DNA of 64,000 nt from Mytilus edulis (lineage: Eukaryota > Mollusca > Bivalvia > Mytilida > Mytilidae): NCBI RefSeq assembly GCF_963676685.1, contig NC_092350.1, positions 68,450,502 through 68,514,501 of the forward strand. Direction: 5' to 3'. This document shows, piece by piece, positions 30,501-42,774 of this stretch (positions are counted from its first letter, which is position 1; the number at the start of each line of letters is the position of its first letter). The notes under the pieces are model-generated. The model was not told where the DNA came from and made no database searches. It worked only from the letters and a program-made list of their open reading frames with translations. The translations under genes were made by a program, and so were the position numbers.

Positions 30501-31696
30501 ACTCGATCAAGACCAAGATTAGTATCATACTTGATATGGACTGTTTGTAAAGTACGATATCTGACTCGTGAAATGAGCGTACTACAGAAGGCACACGAAG
30601 TTTTTAATTCATAATTGAACGCCAGAAATTAAACTGTGGTCGACATGACTCTCTTTCCTTACACCTGTTGATCACATACTTGAACGTCACAGAGTCATGA
30701 ACTATATTTTCTGTGTTTACGCTTTTATAACGGCTGGCATTATCAATTCAAGCAAACCACATACAGTTATCTATTGCGAGTGTCTATTCCTAATTACATT
30801 TGAACATACATGAAAAGCATCTGCCATATTAGGTGTTGCAATATCGGCTTCAGTGGGGGCACAATTCATGTCCATCCACTATCACGCAATATCACTCAGA
30901 ATTTTAAAACAAGCCGTTTTAATGTACAATCCACCAAACATGACGATAAAATCATGTTCTCCGTACAAATCTGGCCATTCCAACTGAAATTGCTTTGCCA
31001 ATGTCAAAGGGTTTATCTGCAGCTATAATTGATGTTTGCCCGATATTTAGAAACTTAACCACCTTTTTCACCTTATCCATCGAATGCTTGATCATTCCAA
31101 CTAAAAGGGCGTGTTTTCAAACTGGCATCAAAGAAGTAACACTTTATACTCGAACAGAAGTGCCTAGATGATTAGAGTAATGAATGACGACCATGCAAGA
31201 TATGTTTAAGAATTTCAAATCCTCATCTGCTAGATGAACTACGATTTCCATCATTGTTCCCTTGAAGTGTATGTTATTCTTTCTTTATTTATTTTTTAAA
31301 CGCATGTGTATCATAACCTTAAAAAATGTCATCAAACAAATTCATAACATCATTAAAATTCAAAAGCGCTAACCATGTAATAAATAGTTCAATTTTTGTG
31401 TGTGTGAATTTTGTAACATTTTCACGCATGCGCAAACCCAGAACATGTCTAATATTCATTTCTAGTACATACGTCACATGTAAAGAAGATATCCACCAAA
31501 CCTGATAATATTTTTTACTCAAAGAAGGTCAAAGAAAATGTTTTCCAGAAAATAAGTATTTCAATTTGAAAAAAAACATCCATTTTAGAAAAGGTGGTGG
31601 CCATCTTGAAAAACTGAAATTTTCTTATGGAGCAGTGTTTTCTAAAAAAGTATATAATAATGATGCTTGATTCTAATGTTCATGCTTGTATCATCA
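27588..31696 (-). mobile_element. Degraded ~4.1-kb element with long diverged inverted ends
   Basis: The left end (27590-27720: ACACAAGCATGAAATTTG, TTTTTTCAAGATGGCCACTG) is matched, inverted, by the right end (about 31590-31696: AAGCATGAACATT, TTTTTCAAGATGGCCACC) with the same spacing between blocks over about 120 bp. Between them the minus strand holds a frame-broken coding remnant (28360-30480). I infer a single autonomous-type DNA element, now dead. Exact termini and target duplication were not found. Confidence 0.6.
28360..30480 (-). pseudogene. Broken ORF of an animal transposon-type protein family
   Basis: Reading the minus strand from high to low coordinates, conserved-looking blocks appear in order in different frames. 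They are RRWIVAGPNVSSLVDEFD (about 30265), GGAAMVNVLPPLGANIFDNY and ANDIILPYI (29100-29225), NKTELFKFLADR (about 28950), HEKADTRMIVHDKL (about 28820), TDIDIVVLGIAVLARLGDDK (about 28710) and FPFFHAFSGCDTVSAF (about 28575). I recall these blocks from a widespread uncharacterised protein family in molluscs and cnidarians. The TDIDIVV and GCDT blocks are reminiscent of PIN/XPG-type nucleases, which is only a suggestion. Many stops and frameshifts separate the blocks, so no protein is made. The + strand frame 28365-28874 is a shadow. Confidence 0.65.
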
Positions 31697-31894
31697 TTTG
31701 CACAATTCCCTTCATTTTGCTTGCTAATATCTTCCACTATTTGATTGATGATTTCCCATATATCTTTTGAGTTATATTTTATCAAGAGTTCATCTCCTCA
31801 TTGTTATGTTGAACTTCTTTTTTCAGTGGAGATGTGCTTGAGTCCAATATTTATTGACTAGGAATGTCAGTTTTTCTACTGAAAGTCGGTGGTT

Positions 31895-32005
31895 CTCTTC
31901 AGGCACTCCTGCTTCCGCCATCAATTAAAACAGACCGCCACGAAATAGCACACTACTGCTGAAAGTGGCGTTTATCACCAATCAATCAATCACATCTCAT
32001 TGAGT
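31895..32005 (+). repeat. Family K interspersed repeat, copy 1
   Basis: GGCACTCCTGCTTCCGCCAT, then ACAGACCGCCACGAAATAGC and AAGTGGCGTTTATCACC, matches 40785-40875 in the same orientation. Confidence 0.7.
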
Positions 32006-32095
32006 CATGTTTATCAAAACTTTACCTCCTAGTGGCTACGTTCTATTTTTAGTGTTCAATGTGTTTGCAAGCTCGGTAACTCCTTGTGCCTAAGT

Positions 32096-33382
32096 CAGGG
32101 GCGTAGCTAGAAAGAAACGATGTGGAAGCAACTATCGCCGAGCGGAGCAAGGCGAAAAAATTTTGGGACCCTATTATGCAGATTTTTTTTTTTTCGGTTT
32201 TCGGTCATAGGACGGTTAAAAGAGGAGCTATATGTAGATAAAAATTTATGAATGTAAAACTATTAATAAATCTTCTGCATATAGTAATACATAAACAACA
32301 CATATTTGTGATACAGAATTTACTAAAAATTGTCCAAAATCTGCTCTTCGGGTCTGTGCAGAAATAAACTTCTCTATTACTTTGTCAACATTCACACTGA
32401 AATCCCGATGAATATGCAGTAATGCTATGTAACTTTCGTTGTTCATTGTTGATCGTACATTTGTTTTCAATTACATACGTAGTACCGTGACTGATAGATC
32501 TCAGGGCCATCATGGCATGGTAGCACTCGCGAGATGTTATAAACCAGCGTACGTGTTCGGCATCGAGCGACCTCCCAATTGAATTCGTCAAAATTACATG
32601 CTAGGTCAGTTTCGTATGTTTCAGACAATATTGAGATTTGTTCGTTTGTGATATTTCCTATAACACGATGAAGCAGATACAGCACAAAGAAGCGATTTTC
32701 TGATAACTTGACGCGACTCCACTCTCCAGTTGCCTTATCATATGGTCTATGAACGCAAAAAATAATGAGACTTTCCAATACTGTTTTGGCGTGGTAGCAG
32801 GGTGATTGGCTCCGGTAGTCTGTCAACCACATCGCCTCGGCATATTTTCAACGATATCGAAGGGATCTGATAATTCTAATGCCGATTGGTACATCTCATT
32901 CCAAACTGATGAACTGTACACTGTAAAAAGTGCTCTAAAACTACATATCTTAGTGACTGAGTATTACAAATTCAAAAGTAAAAATCTTGTAAAAGATACA
33001 AGTAACCTTCCGATTTTGTCATAATCTCCAAAAAAAAAAATATTTTGAAACCAAATGTCATATCAATTAAAAAAGTGACAACATAAGTGTTTCCTTTAAC
33101 ATTCAATTTATAAATTTTTATTTTGCCATTTTTTTTTTTGCATGCCGAATCAATGTGCACGCAACTTCGGAGCTACGATCTTTTTCTGAATGAACAGCTT
33201 CATCAACACTTGTAACTAGGTTGTCAAACTAATATCCGGGATAGACAGAAAAGACACCAACAGTCTCCGATTCCGATTGACCAACTCATCTCTCTCTCTT
33301 CTTTTTTTTTTTTTTTTTTTTTTTTTTTGTGAAAACGACGTGGATGCACGTGCTGTCGTGCCTCCGGGTAGCTACGCCCCTG
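32096..33382 (-). mobile_element. hAT-like DNA transposon, 1287 bp, TIR and 5-bp TSD
   Basis: 14-bp perfect inverted ends (CAGGGGCGTAGCTA) with the duplication TAAGT on both sides (32091-32095 and 33383-33387). It encodes a transposase remnant on the minus strand. A T run (33302-33328) lies near the 5' side of that strand. CAGGGG ends and a short duplication fit hAT-type elements; some hAT groups make 5-bp duplications. Confidence 0.8.
32246..32832 (-). pseudogene. Truncated, frameshifted hAT-family transposase C-terminus
   Basis: Three overlapping minus frames (32467-32832, 32385-32591, 32246-32470) read on from one another. The last contains ESYIALLHIHRDFSVNVDKV followed by IEKFISAQTRRADFG, which fits the C-terminal dimerisation region of hAT-like transposases of the ZMYM/P52rIPK-like type. 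The first holds FNWEVARCRTRTLVYN. At least two frameshifts separate them, and the N-terminal two thirds of a normal transposase are missing. Non-functional; the element could only be moved in trans. Confidence 0.6.
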
Positions 33383-33474
33383 TAAGTTCACCTAGCTCCT
33401 AGTTGTTATATCTGTACGTTCTATTTTGAGTGCATCTTTAACGTATACGTAGTTGCAGTATAACTCTTTGTGTG

Positions 33475-33800
33475 CATGTTTAAAGATTTAGCGGGAAGGA
33501 ATGTCGACACCTTATACTAAATACCATTTCACAATACTTAAAGTATTTCATTCATATGAAAATTTGTCATCTCTGACTAATACCTGTGCACTTTAAAATG
33601 TCTACTCAGTTGAATCAACGATAATTGTAGTATTTATATGATATTATGTCATATAGGCGGGATGTGATAATTTATTGTTATTGCTTTGAACTGCATTTAC
33701 AAATATCATTCAGTAAATAGGATCAAATAGTAGTAAAATAGAGAGAATATGTGAAAGTCAATTTCTGGAACGAATCGTATCTTCTACACTACATAATGAC
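33475..33800 (+). repeat. Duplicated segment, copy 1 (partner at 35105-35430)
   Basis: Shared blocks in the same order: TTTGAACTGCATTTACAAAT, TTCAGTAAATA and AGTCAATTTCTGGAACGAAT. The copies are diverged and lie about 1.63 kb apart. A family F repeat occupies the space between. Confidence 0.65.
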
Positions 33801-33856
33801 GATGACTGTATTATGACAGTAACTGTTGCTTTCCGTTCGTGATTATATAAAAGAAG

Positions 33857-34310
33857 ATGTTGTATGATAGCCAATGAGCCAACTCTTCACAAGAGACCAA
33901 ATGACAGAGAAATTAATCACTATATGTCACCGTACGGCCTTCAACAATGATCAAAGCACACACCGCATAGTCAGCTATAAAAGACTCCGAAATGACAAAT
34001 TTAACGTGAAATGTAAAACAATTCAAACGAGAAAACAAACGTCGGTCTATATTTATTTACAAAAAATAAACGAAAAACAAATATGTAACCAACAACAAAC
34101 AACAACCACTGAATTATAGGCTCCTGACTTGGGACAGGCACATACATACAAAATGTGGCTGGGTTAAACATGTTAATTAGCGGACCCCCCCCTTTTTTCC
34201 CTAAACCTGGGACAGTGGTGTAACCGTACAACATAAGAAAGAACTATAAAAATCAGCTGAAAAAGGCTTAACTCATATCAGATGGCATCTTCGTTAGCGA
34301 AGATGATCAG
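33857..34310 (+). repeat. Family F mussel repeat, longest copy
   Basis: Starts AGAAGATGTTGTATGATAGC and continues through CCAATGAGCCAACTCTTCAC, CGTACGGCCTTCAACAATGA, GGCTCCTGACTTGGGACAGG and a CCCCCC tract to GGCTTAACTCATATCAGAT. Other copies: 14199-14392 (-), 54499-54690 (-), 57120-57305 (-), 62012-62265 (+). It has no intact coding capacity; the class (SINE-like or MITE-like) is unresolved. Confidence 0.8.
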
Positions 34311-35104
34311 ATGAATACAAATAGAAATCCATTTAATAAAAACATCCGGCAATTCCCTTTTCTACATTTTTAATGAAGAACCATTTGTTATATTCATTGC
34401 TTCGCATCACGGTGCAGAGCTTTTAGTTTCAGTCGAAATACACGCCATCTTTAATAAATTACTTATCACGTATAGATTCTGATTGGTTGCATTATAATGA
34501 GGCTGAGATACAGCAACAGCTATTGGCTTAAATGAGATAAATAATTACAGACTTTTCTCGTCCAGGATAAGAAATCAAATGCCGGAAAATTAACTATGTG
34601 TATTTCAGTTCCGATCAACTATCATTAATTCATGTTCGTTTTATCATGCATATATTTCACAGATAAATTCAATATTGAAATATCAATTATCAATACGTGT
34701 TAATTGCTTTGTTACTCTGCAATTTGCACGATTTGCTTTGCTAAACAATGTTCCTATACAATGTTTACAAAAATGCATTATCTTTTTTTTATAACTTCTG
34801 ATAATATAGGCACAACTCCAGAAAGGCACATGCACCTCAAGAGTCGTGTCTAAATTTATAATTGTTTTAATTTTCAACAAGAAATTTGAATTTTTTAAAA
34901 GCACGGGTGTATAACGCACACTCTTAAAGTACATCCATTTTATATCAATCAATATCTAAAAATACCACATTTCCAATACTAATTTAACAACCACATGTAC
35001 ACATATAACCTTAAATAAGTGTAGAGCGAAGCAGGCCATAGCTTTTTAGAAAGCTAAAACTTGTTTTGTTTGTTGTCTTTGTGGTTGTGGTTGAAATTAT
35101 ACGC
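34311..35104. other. Non-coding spacer
   Basis: No gene or bounded repeat recognised. Confidence 0.4.
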
Positions 35105-35430
35105 CTTGCTTAAAGATTAAGGGTGGAATGTTTTGAATTAAACATCATAAATAACATTTCACAAGTTTTCATTCAAAAGGATATATGTCACCGCTAACAT
35201 GATAATAATTATTGTGTAGTTTAAGATGTCTAGAATCAAATTAATATTACAATTGTAGTAAAGTGGTTTTTGTGTAGGAGGGTATTTATGATTTATTACT
35301 TAGTAGAACTGCCTTGAACTGCGTGCATTTACAAATAGTGTTCAGTAAATAATATTAAAATAAAATGAATACGAAAAAAGTCAATTTCTAGAACGAATCG
35401 TAGCTTCAATAACATGAATAATGATAATTT
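35105..35430 (+). repeat. Duplicated segment, copy 2
   Basis: Matches 33475-33800: CTTGAACTGCGTGCATTTAC, TTCAGTAAATA and AGTCAATTTCTAGAACGAAT in the same order. Confidence 0.65.
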
Positions 35431-37485
35431 TGAATTGTAAATTAATAAACTGTTTTTCTTGAATGACGCATTTTTCTAAAAAAATCTTAAATTGAAATGT
35501 TATATATCCAGTAGTTAATTGCTGCAGTTAAATATTTTATCGATATTTTATTGGTATTATTGCTTCAATAATTATCCATTTAAAATATAACGTTAATTTT
35601 CAGTGGCAATACAGAATTCTAATCTACACTTTTCTAACTTTAAAAAGTAGTATCTCATCTGTAGATTCTTCCAAGGATTTGTTGCCTGTAGAATTTACAT
35701 GCATTGGATAGATTCAAATTGCTTTATTAAAATAGTTGGTCCCAAAAGTATAAACATAAACAGTTCACTTGGTTTAATCAGAAAAACACTACTAGTAAAA
35801 TGTCTTTTATTACGCTTTATTGTGATTGGTTACTTTGATTCATACACATGCACTGATTTATCAATTTTGAAAAGCGTTGGGATGGAGATTTGTGAGTTCC
35901 AACCCCCGGAATGGCATGAAACGTTCAAATAATTAAAAAAAAAGAAAAGAAAAAAAAAAAAAAAGAAGCACCGTCAAATCGAAAAAGGGGGCTTCTAGAC
36001 TGGTTCCCGATCGCAATATTAAGTATGTTACACATATACCAATATAACGTGAGAGAGTATGCTAAAAGCTAATACCTGAAACGTAGTACCGGGAACCAGG
36101 ATAAGGGGCTTCCAACTCCAGAAACACATCTCCTGGATCCGCAAATGATATATATCACTTGTAAACAACACATAGGTGTAAATGTTTATTTATGGGGATG
36201 AAAAACTTTGGGAAATGCTTAGTCTATCTCAATCTTATGAGTTTCAAAATTAAAACATCTACATCTAGGTAAATAGTTTAAAAGTTTTATGAATGAAATA
36301 GATTGTAACAAGTGTATCTCCCGAAACGTGTTTTATATACTGCGTGGGAAATAAAACTATTTTGATGTTAATTTTGGGACGATTTTTTATAAAATTAATA
36401 AACGATTTATGGCAACGGCAATTTCAGTGTAAGCTCTAGACGTCCATATTGTAATGAGAGCAATAGGGGGTCATGAAATTCGATGATGCTCTTCCCACGT
36501 GTAAATCAGTGACTCCAATAATTTATTCGTGGTATGTGTTAAATTTTTGGGATGGCTATGCTACAGTTTCCATAATTAAGAAATGAATATCTCAAACATG
36601 GAGGATAATATTGAAAATTGTCAAAAAAAATATTTTCAAATCATTTTTAAAATTTTAAATAGACTCATACATAGTAAGAGGTGTGGTTAAATATTCAAGG
36701 TCAAAATTACGCACCTAAATTGTGTGAAAGAGGTGTTTTTTTTCACGTGACGGCCATACTTTAATTTCCTAGAATCCAAAGAGTTATATTTATATATCAA
36801 GAGCATGCCAAAAAAAAATGCCTCCGTCTAAATTGTGCAATCATGCCATACAGCAAATATACACGGATGATTAATATTGACCATTTGGTATATGGCCGTA
36901 TTTTTAGCGACACGTACATGCAGGTCAACAATTTAATTTGTTGAATGTAATAAAAAATAAAACTGGACGAATGTAATAAAAAAAAAAAAAACTGGACGAT
37001 ATCTTTTTGCGCCAAAAAGTAACTCATTTGCGCCACAACTTAATTGCGCCAATACTTCTTTTGCGCCATCTAATTTTCAAAACTACTAGAACACATATAC
37101 AGCTTGTGATCTGTTGTAGGATGATTTTTTGTAAAAGATATTATGTATTGAGAATTACATAAATGGTATCTCCCTTTTTCCAAAGTCCGATATTTGTGTC
37201 CTTTCTGTTGAATTCAATTATATTCGTGTTTGTGGCCAACAACCACAATTATTCTTCTCCTTTGCTACCGTGAATGCTTCTTTTGGTAAAAGTCAAATGA
37301 AATTAAAAATTTGCACCGTTTCAAACATGAAATAAATGTAACTGCTTATATATAGACCATTATTTGTCTAAAAAATATGCTTCCATGACAATCCATCAGT
37401 ATTTTTTTGTTGAGAGCCTTATTAACATGTCAATGGTAGAATTTGAATCATGTATGAATGACTTATACCGACTAAGGCTAATTTG
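35431..37485. other. Non-coding spacer with repeat fragments
   Basis: Holds an A/G-rich run (35935-35965), a degraded family C remnant ending CCTGGATCCGC (about 36131-36141) and four TTGCGCCA-type motifs (about 37008-37070). The 77-codon frame 35699-35932 has no recognisable domain. Confidence 0.45.
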
Positions 37486-37670
37486 AGGGGTTGTCGATCG
37501 GATGGGTCCTGATCCCGAAATCAATCCCGGGCTTAAAACCATGAAATCCCGAGATGCAGAATTTAAAGAAATCCCGAAATCGAAAAATATATTCCCGGAT
37601 CCCGTAAGGATCAATCCCGAGCTTAAAAACACCCGATCCCGACGCCCCGAAAAAGGTCATGCCTCCCTCT
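37485..37670 (-). repeat. Family L repeat (CCCGAAATC-rich), copy 1
   Basis: CTGATCCCGAAATCAATCCC, CCCGGGCTTAAAACCATGAA and ATTCCCGGATCCCG are matched, inverted, at 61490-61665. The two minus frames here come from the repeat. Confidence 0.75.
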
Positions 37671-37974
37671 AATCTCTACCTTACTTTCATTTTTGCCAAA
37701 TCACTATTTTCCCTTTTAACAATAAATTATATATAGAAATTCCCTCACAGAATACAGAGAGTCTTTATATATTAAAGTAGTATAATCGTAGTTTACCTGT
37801 AGATAAACGCGAAAAATAATTGTCCTCTCTAAGGAGGTATAATAGTTGTGGTTCTTGGGATCTAAACACCATGATATGGAGAACGCTCTGATTGGCTTAT
37901 CTATTTTTCTTTTTTTGTTATCTATCATACGATTGGTTGTACTTGTGCATGTTTCAAACAGGAAGTCTTATCTA

Positions 37975-38660
37975 TGACTAAAAGTCAGTCTGATGACGGA
38001 ATCATTTCCGGACTCCTTTTGGTGTCAGACCACCAATTAAAAATCCCTATCTGTTCAACCAAATTTTGCAATTTTCACAGCTTTCTAAATATTTTACCTT
38101 AAGTTTAACTTCATAGAAACCAGGTATATCCTGAATTGTAAATGTATCAGTATTCTACATGCCAATTTTCACCATACCTTTAAAGCCTTCTAACAAATTA
38201 ACTGACCATCAAACAGAGATACTCAAAAAAACAAACCTGGTTTTCTGAAAATCTAAAATTAGTATACTATGGAGCGCATTAATCCTCAATTTTTAATGCA
38301 ATTTCATAGACATGTAAATTTTGGCTCAAAATGATCTAGATATATGTCTCTTTCACCAAAAGTTTCATTTCTGCATATTTGTTGGTTAGTTAAAGTAAAC
38401 AAGTACATCAAAAGCACTATTTTGTGTCAGAGTAGGGCTACTTTTACATACGTTCTAAATTGGAGGGAGTAATTGGTGGTCTGACACCTTTTTGTCATTT
38501 TTCTCCCAAAATAACTCAATCTGAATAATCATAAGAATGCATGACAAATGCGACTATGCATGTTACCTATAGGACACAGAGGCATGATAAATGATTTATT
38601 GTGGAAGGAAGAGAAGCGACACCCAAAATGAAGTCTTCTCGTTTAATAGATTGGATAGGT
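37975..38660 (-). repeat. Older repeat interrupted by a 468-bp element
   Basis: The outer parts 37975-38020 and 38489-38660 are together the reverse complement of the continuous block at 60963-61178 (shared: CAAAATAACTCAATCTGAAT, CACAGAGGCATGATAAATGA, AAGAGAAGCGACACCCAAAA). Confidence 0.85.
38021..38488. mobile_element. 468-bp TIR element inserted in the older repeat
   Basis: Perfect 19-bp inverted ends (GGTGTCAGACCACCAATTA). TTTT flanks both sides, consistent with a short duplication at a T run. The uninterrupted sequence at 61110-61135 shows the empty site. AT-rich interior with no coding capacity. Confidence 0.85.
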
Positions 38661-40200
38661 ATCATTTGCGCCAAAAAAATAATCATCTAATGGAGCCATT
38701 TTTTTTTATTTATATATAGGCAGTCCACCGGAGTTAGGAGCGACGATTGCTTGGCATGAATACTCATACTTGTACAGGAAACGAAATATTTTTGAACCAA
38801 CATCATTAATCAAGTCAGGCAACAACGTTACGATTCAAATAACAAAACAGATACAGTCTATCCAATTTATCATGCTCTGAATAGTCCCAAATGTAAAAGC
38901 TGTGAACACAATTTTACCAGAAACAATCAAAGATATACATGATATACCAAATTCTGAAAATAACGAGAACAAAGGTCTGACGTATGACAAATAACAATTA
39001 ACTACTGTCGATGTTCTTGACTCGAATAAGGCATCTGAAAATGACAGATGATATACGAACAGAAGCCATTCGAAACAATAACAATATTAGATGTTCGATA
39101 CAATATCAATAGCAGCCGTTCTTACAGGCGTGATATATTGGTCACTGAACGTAATGCAAATAACAATCAATCGAACGGTGCGCCTGTATTTCGATGCAGT
39201 TGTCATCGCACGTAGAAATAGGAAAAATTGTGTCAAGATCGTGTGCAATTCCCAGTTAATAAGTACAGAGTTTCAATACACACGAAACGTCATAATAAAA
39301 GAACATTGTTTAAAACAATAAATAGCCAAATTGATAAGAATCCAAAAGTACAATTTACAATGGTTTAACAAACACAATATAGTTATAATCGTTAACAATA
39401 TAACTATTAAGCCGAAAATAAGTAATGAAGGATTTGAATAACAAATCCTGATCGTGATTGCAAGATATGAATTATTAATAACTATTATATTATGAGTATG
39501 TTAAGCTCTACAAGACTTGGTGTGGAGAAGCTGTGTTTTCGAAAAACAGTAAATGGATTCTATTTTGACAACAAATGCCGGTCCTACATGTGAGATGGCA
39601 TTCATAAGTTACGAGCGAAAAACTAGTAATATATGTTCCCCCTGTTTCAACATTTTTAGTCATAGAAATCCGTTTATCAAACTTGATCTCATCAGATATG
39701 CTCATCTGCAAATGTAAAGGAGTTGTGGTATCGTTGCCAAAAAAATCAATGTTAGGTTTATTCACTTATGATTTTGCAAAAGATATATAAAATGTTAGTT
39801 AACAATCGTCCAAAAAAATGTTCGTCTCGATCCGCGCGACGGTATAAATCTATTTATCAGGAATTACGTCCCCTTTCAAAAATCCTATACTGTCTTTCGT
39901 CTGATTTAATTGTCAGTCTTCGATCACAGGGAAGTCAGTCAGTTTTCAGAACGATTTTGCGTTGTTAACATTATGTAGGTTTATATGTTATATTCTTTAT
40001 CTTTATTAAGCAATTGGTGGACTAAGAAACCGTGACCTCATTCCAAACAAGATACTAAAATACCTTTATGTCTTACTATTACTGAAGGGAATAAATAGGC
40101 ATGCATACATGCACTAAATACCTCTGAGTGATTGTTGTGTGCCTGGTTAAAACTCTTGCTAGCAGTGAACTTATACTTGTACAATACAAAGAGTATAAAT
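38661..40200. other. Non-coding spacer
   Basis: Short frames (39091-39321, 39508-39765, 39768-39968) show no domain. No bounded repeat recognised. Confidence 0.4.
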
Positions 40201-40209
40201 CCGAGCATG

Positions 40210-40370
40210 GAATATTAATCCTAGTTCACGGATTATTAATCCTAGTTCACGGATTATTATTCCAAAATACGGATTATTAATCTGACATCGCGAAATGTTA
40301 AACCTAGATCACGGAATTTGAATCTGAGATCACAGATTATTTATTATTGAGAAACGGAGATCACGAGTTA
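40210..40370 (+). repeat. Imperfect ~21-bp tandem repeat
   Basis: About seven degenerate units based on TTAATCCTAGTTCACGGATT. Confidence 0.65.
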
Positions 40371-40439
40371 ATTTCATTGTTTGAAAGTCCCATTATGGCT
40401 TCTGTAGTAATGTTCGAATCTTTAGTTGAAACATCGTTC

Positions 40440-40495
40440 TGAACACGCATGCAAAATTTGCCACTGGACGTTAATTAACCAACAATCAATCAATC
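40440..40495 (-). repeat. Family E fragment
   Basis: AATTTGCCACTGGACGTTAA is the complement of the family E border at 59215-59232 and is followed by CAATCAATCAAT. Confidence 0.65.
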
Positions 40496-40784
40496 GAGAT
40501 GAAAATAATTTTCATTGTTTCAGATCAAAATAAAATATTTGATTTGTTGACCTCTCGTTTAAAGGCAGCCATCATTTATCTTTATGAATGTATTTATTCT
40601 GTCAAGTCTGCAACAATAGCAGACTTCTGTGACGTCATAGATACAATCTATGTCTAACTTTGTTATTAATCTTCCCAAGTGTTACTGACAAGTTGCAACT
40701 GAGGTAAGCAGAACCTTTTAAATATCTGCCATCTACACTAACTTCTACTAAATCACAATTTATTAATAAGATATGACATGAAAC

Positions 40785-40880
40785 GGGCACTCCGGCTTCC
40801 TCCACCAATAAAAACTGACCACCACGAAATAGCCTAAATGCGGTGCTTAAAAGTGGTGTTAAAACACCAAAAATCAAATC
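40785..40880 (+). repeat. Family K interspersed repeat, copy 2
   Basis: GGCACTCCGGCTTCCTCCAC, CTGACCACCACGAAATAGCC and AAGTGGTGTTAAAACACC parallel 31895-32005. Confidence 0.7.
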
Positions 40881-41647
40881 GAATCATACAACAACCAATC
40901 AAGTTGAACGTCATTGTCGGTGAAAGCACATGTGTAATGTGACGGGGTTCAACGGGTGTCATGAGATCTCAATCTTGCTCATTCTTAATTCATCTAACAA
41001 AAGCAAAATGTTTACATTGTTATTCATACATCTACAGATCCAAAATGCAATTAAAACGACATATTGATGCCATCTTTGTTTGGCCACGCCTTCTATTGAA
41101 AGTAAACAATGATCGTTTTTCATTCACGTAAGAGACATTTTTTTATAATGATTTTTTGTTTGAACAGGATAATGGAAAAATTGTAAAATTATTATAATTT
41201 GAATAGGTTTAAGCTATAATATTGAGCAAATAAAGGATTCATTTAAAAACTGTACATTAAGATTGATGACGAATACCCATTAAAACACAATACAGATTTG
41301 ACGATTATTATAATAAAAGCGAATTACTAAAGTGTGATACTTTTATTGTTTGTTTATAGAGAAAGAATTATATTTTGTAGATTCTTGATTTTGTGATTTT
41401 GACAAATATATACTAGTACAAATAGGACAATAAGAACAGTATATCGGAATACATTGGTAATCAGTACAAAGAAAAAAATGATTCTTGAAAATCTAGCTAA
41501 GGATTATAATAACCTGACTTTTAGAATTTCTGTTTTCCCATTTCAAGCTATAATTTTAAACGGTATGCAACATGGATTGTTTCATAATATATAACAAAAT
41601 ATGACGGAATCTGTTGGTTCATCTTTAAGCACACTACATATCAGTAA

Positions 41648-41848
41648 ATAAAGGCAACGATAGTATACCGCTGTTCAAAACTCGTAAATCTATGGAGAAA
41701 AAACAAAATCAGGGCAACAAACCAAAACCGAGGCAAACGCATCAAATACAAGAGGAGAACAACGACACAACACCAAAACGTAACACACACAGAAACGGAC
41801 CAAGCACCAGACAAACCCCGATAAGAACAACAAATACAACACATGAAT
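41648..41848 (+). repeat. Family A interspersed repeat, copy 2
   Basis: CCGCTGTTCAAAACTCGTAA through AGAGGAGAACAACGACACAA and ACGGACCAAGCACCAGACAA. It parallels 2520-2760 but has only a short CA tract. Its minus frame (41641-41877) is not a gene. Confidence 0.75.
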
Positions 41849-42690
41849 TTGGAAGCATTTGAATGAATTGAATACATGTACCCCTACTGTAAATACATTG
41901 AAATAATTTTATTACTTACTTTAGTTGTTTTAAACGCCTCCTCAATTTTGCTTTGCAGACAACTATAATAATTGCAAGATTACAAAATGCTCCTCATACG
42001 CAATAAAATATAAAACCAACGACGGCACATGCTATCTGTAAGGAACATACTTTTAGTATAATTAAAAGGAAAACAAAAACTTTATTTGACTTGTTATTTC
42101 GTTGTTATATCAGAACTTTATTGTGTTCAGTCTAAAAGTGTTGATTGCACGCACTTTTTTTGGACGGACTGTCACACTTCCACATTTCCAGGGGGAAAAG
42201 ATGAATCCCGAATTTAGAAAGAAATGAAGCATTCTTTGACAGATTTTAAAAAATCCTCAATTAATTTCAAAGTGAAGAAAAGTGTGAATCCCGATTTAAA
42301 GCAAAAAATAGGTCTCGATCCGTTCGCCCCTCTATTTATTATGAAGCGCTTACTACTAAATTAAAGCAATCAACATTTTCACCTTCGAATTAAAATATAA
42401 AAAAAACCATGTCAATTCTAAAATAAACATTATCATTTCTTTCTTAAATCTGTCAAAAGATACAGTTTAGCAATTGCATGACACAGACCGGTTTTTAATG
42501 TATTTAATCAATTTATTAAAAAAAACGTTTTAGACAAATATGTACATTTGCATGTATAGTATGACTATCAGCCATCGTGACTAAAATCATCTCAAACTGT
42601 TATACTCTCTAGAACAGAAAAATATGTTATGAGTATGTACCAACCTGGGAGACCCAAATACAGTAGCTGTCGTTGGTTGCTGTTATATGT
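41849..42690. other. Non-coding spacer
   Basis: No gene. GTGAATCCCGATTTAAAGC and GGTCTCGATCCGTTCGCCCC (about 42280-42330) resemble family L remnants. Confidence 0.4.
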
Positions 42691-42774
42691 GTTAGTGTTA
42701 TACATTATGTCGTAAGTGTTATACATTATGTCGTTAGTGTTATACATTATGTCGTTAGTGTTATACATTATGTT
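42691..42774 (+). repeat. Four exact-length 21-bp tandem units
   Basis: GTTAGTGTTATACATTATGT plus C, four times, with one or two changes in total. Confidence 0.95.

Noticed and set aside
32806-33160. Frames on both strands near 33 kb
   Set aside because: Inside the hAT-like element and interrupted by homopolymer runs; no match to the transposase pattern in these frames.
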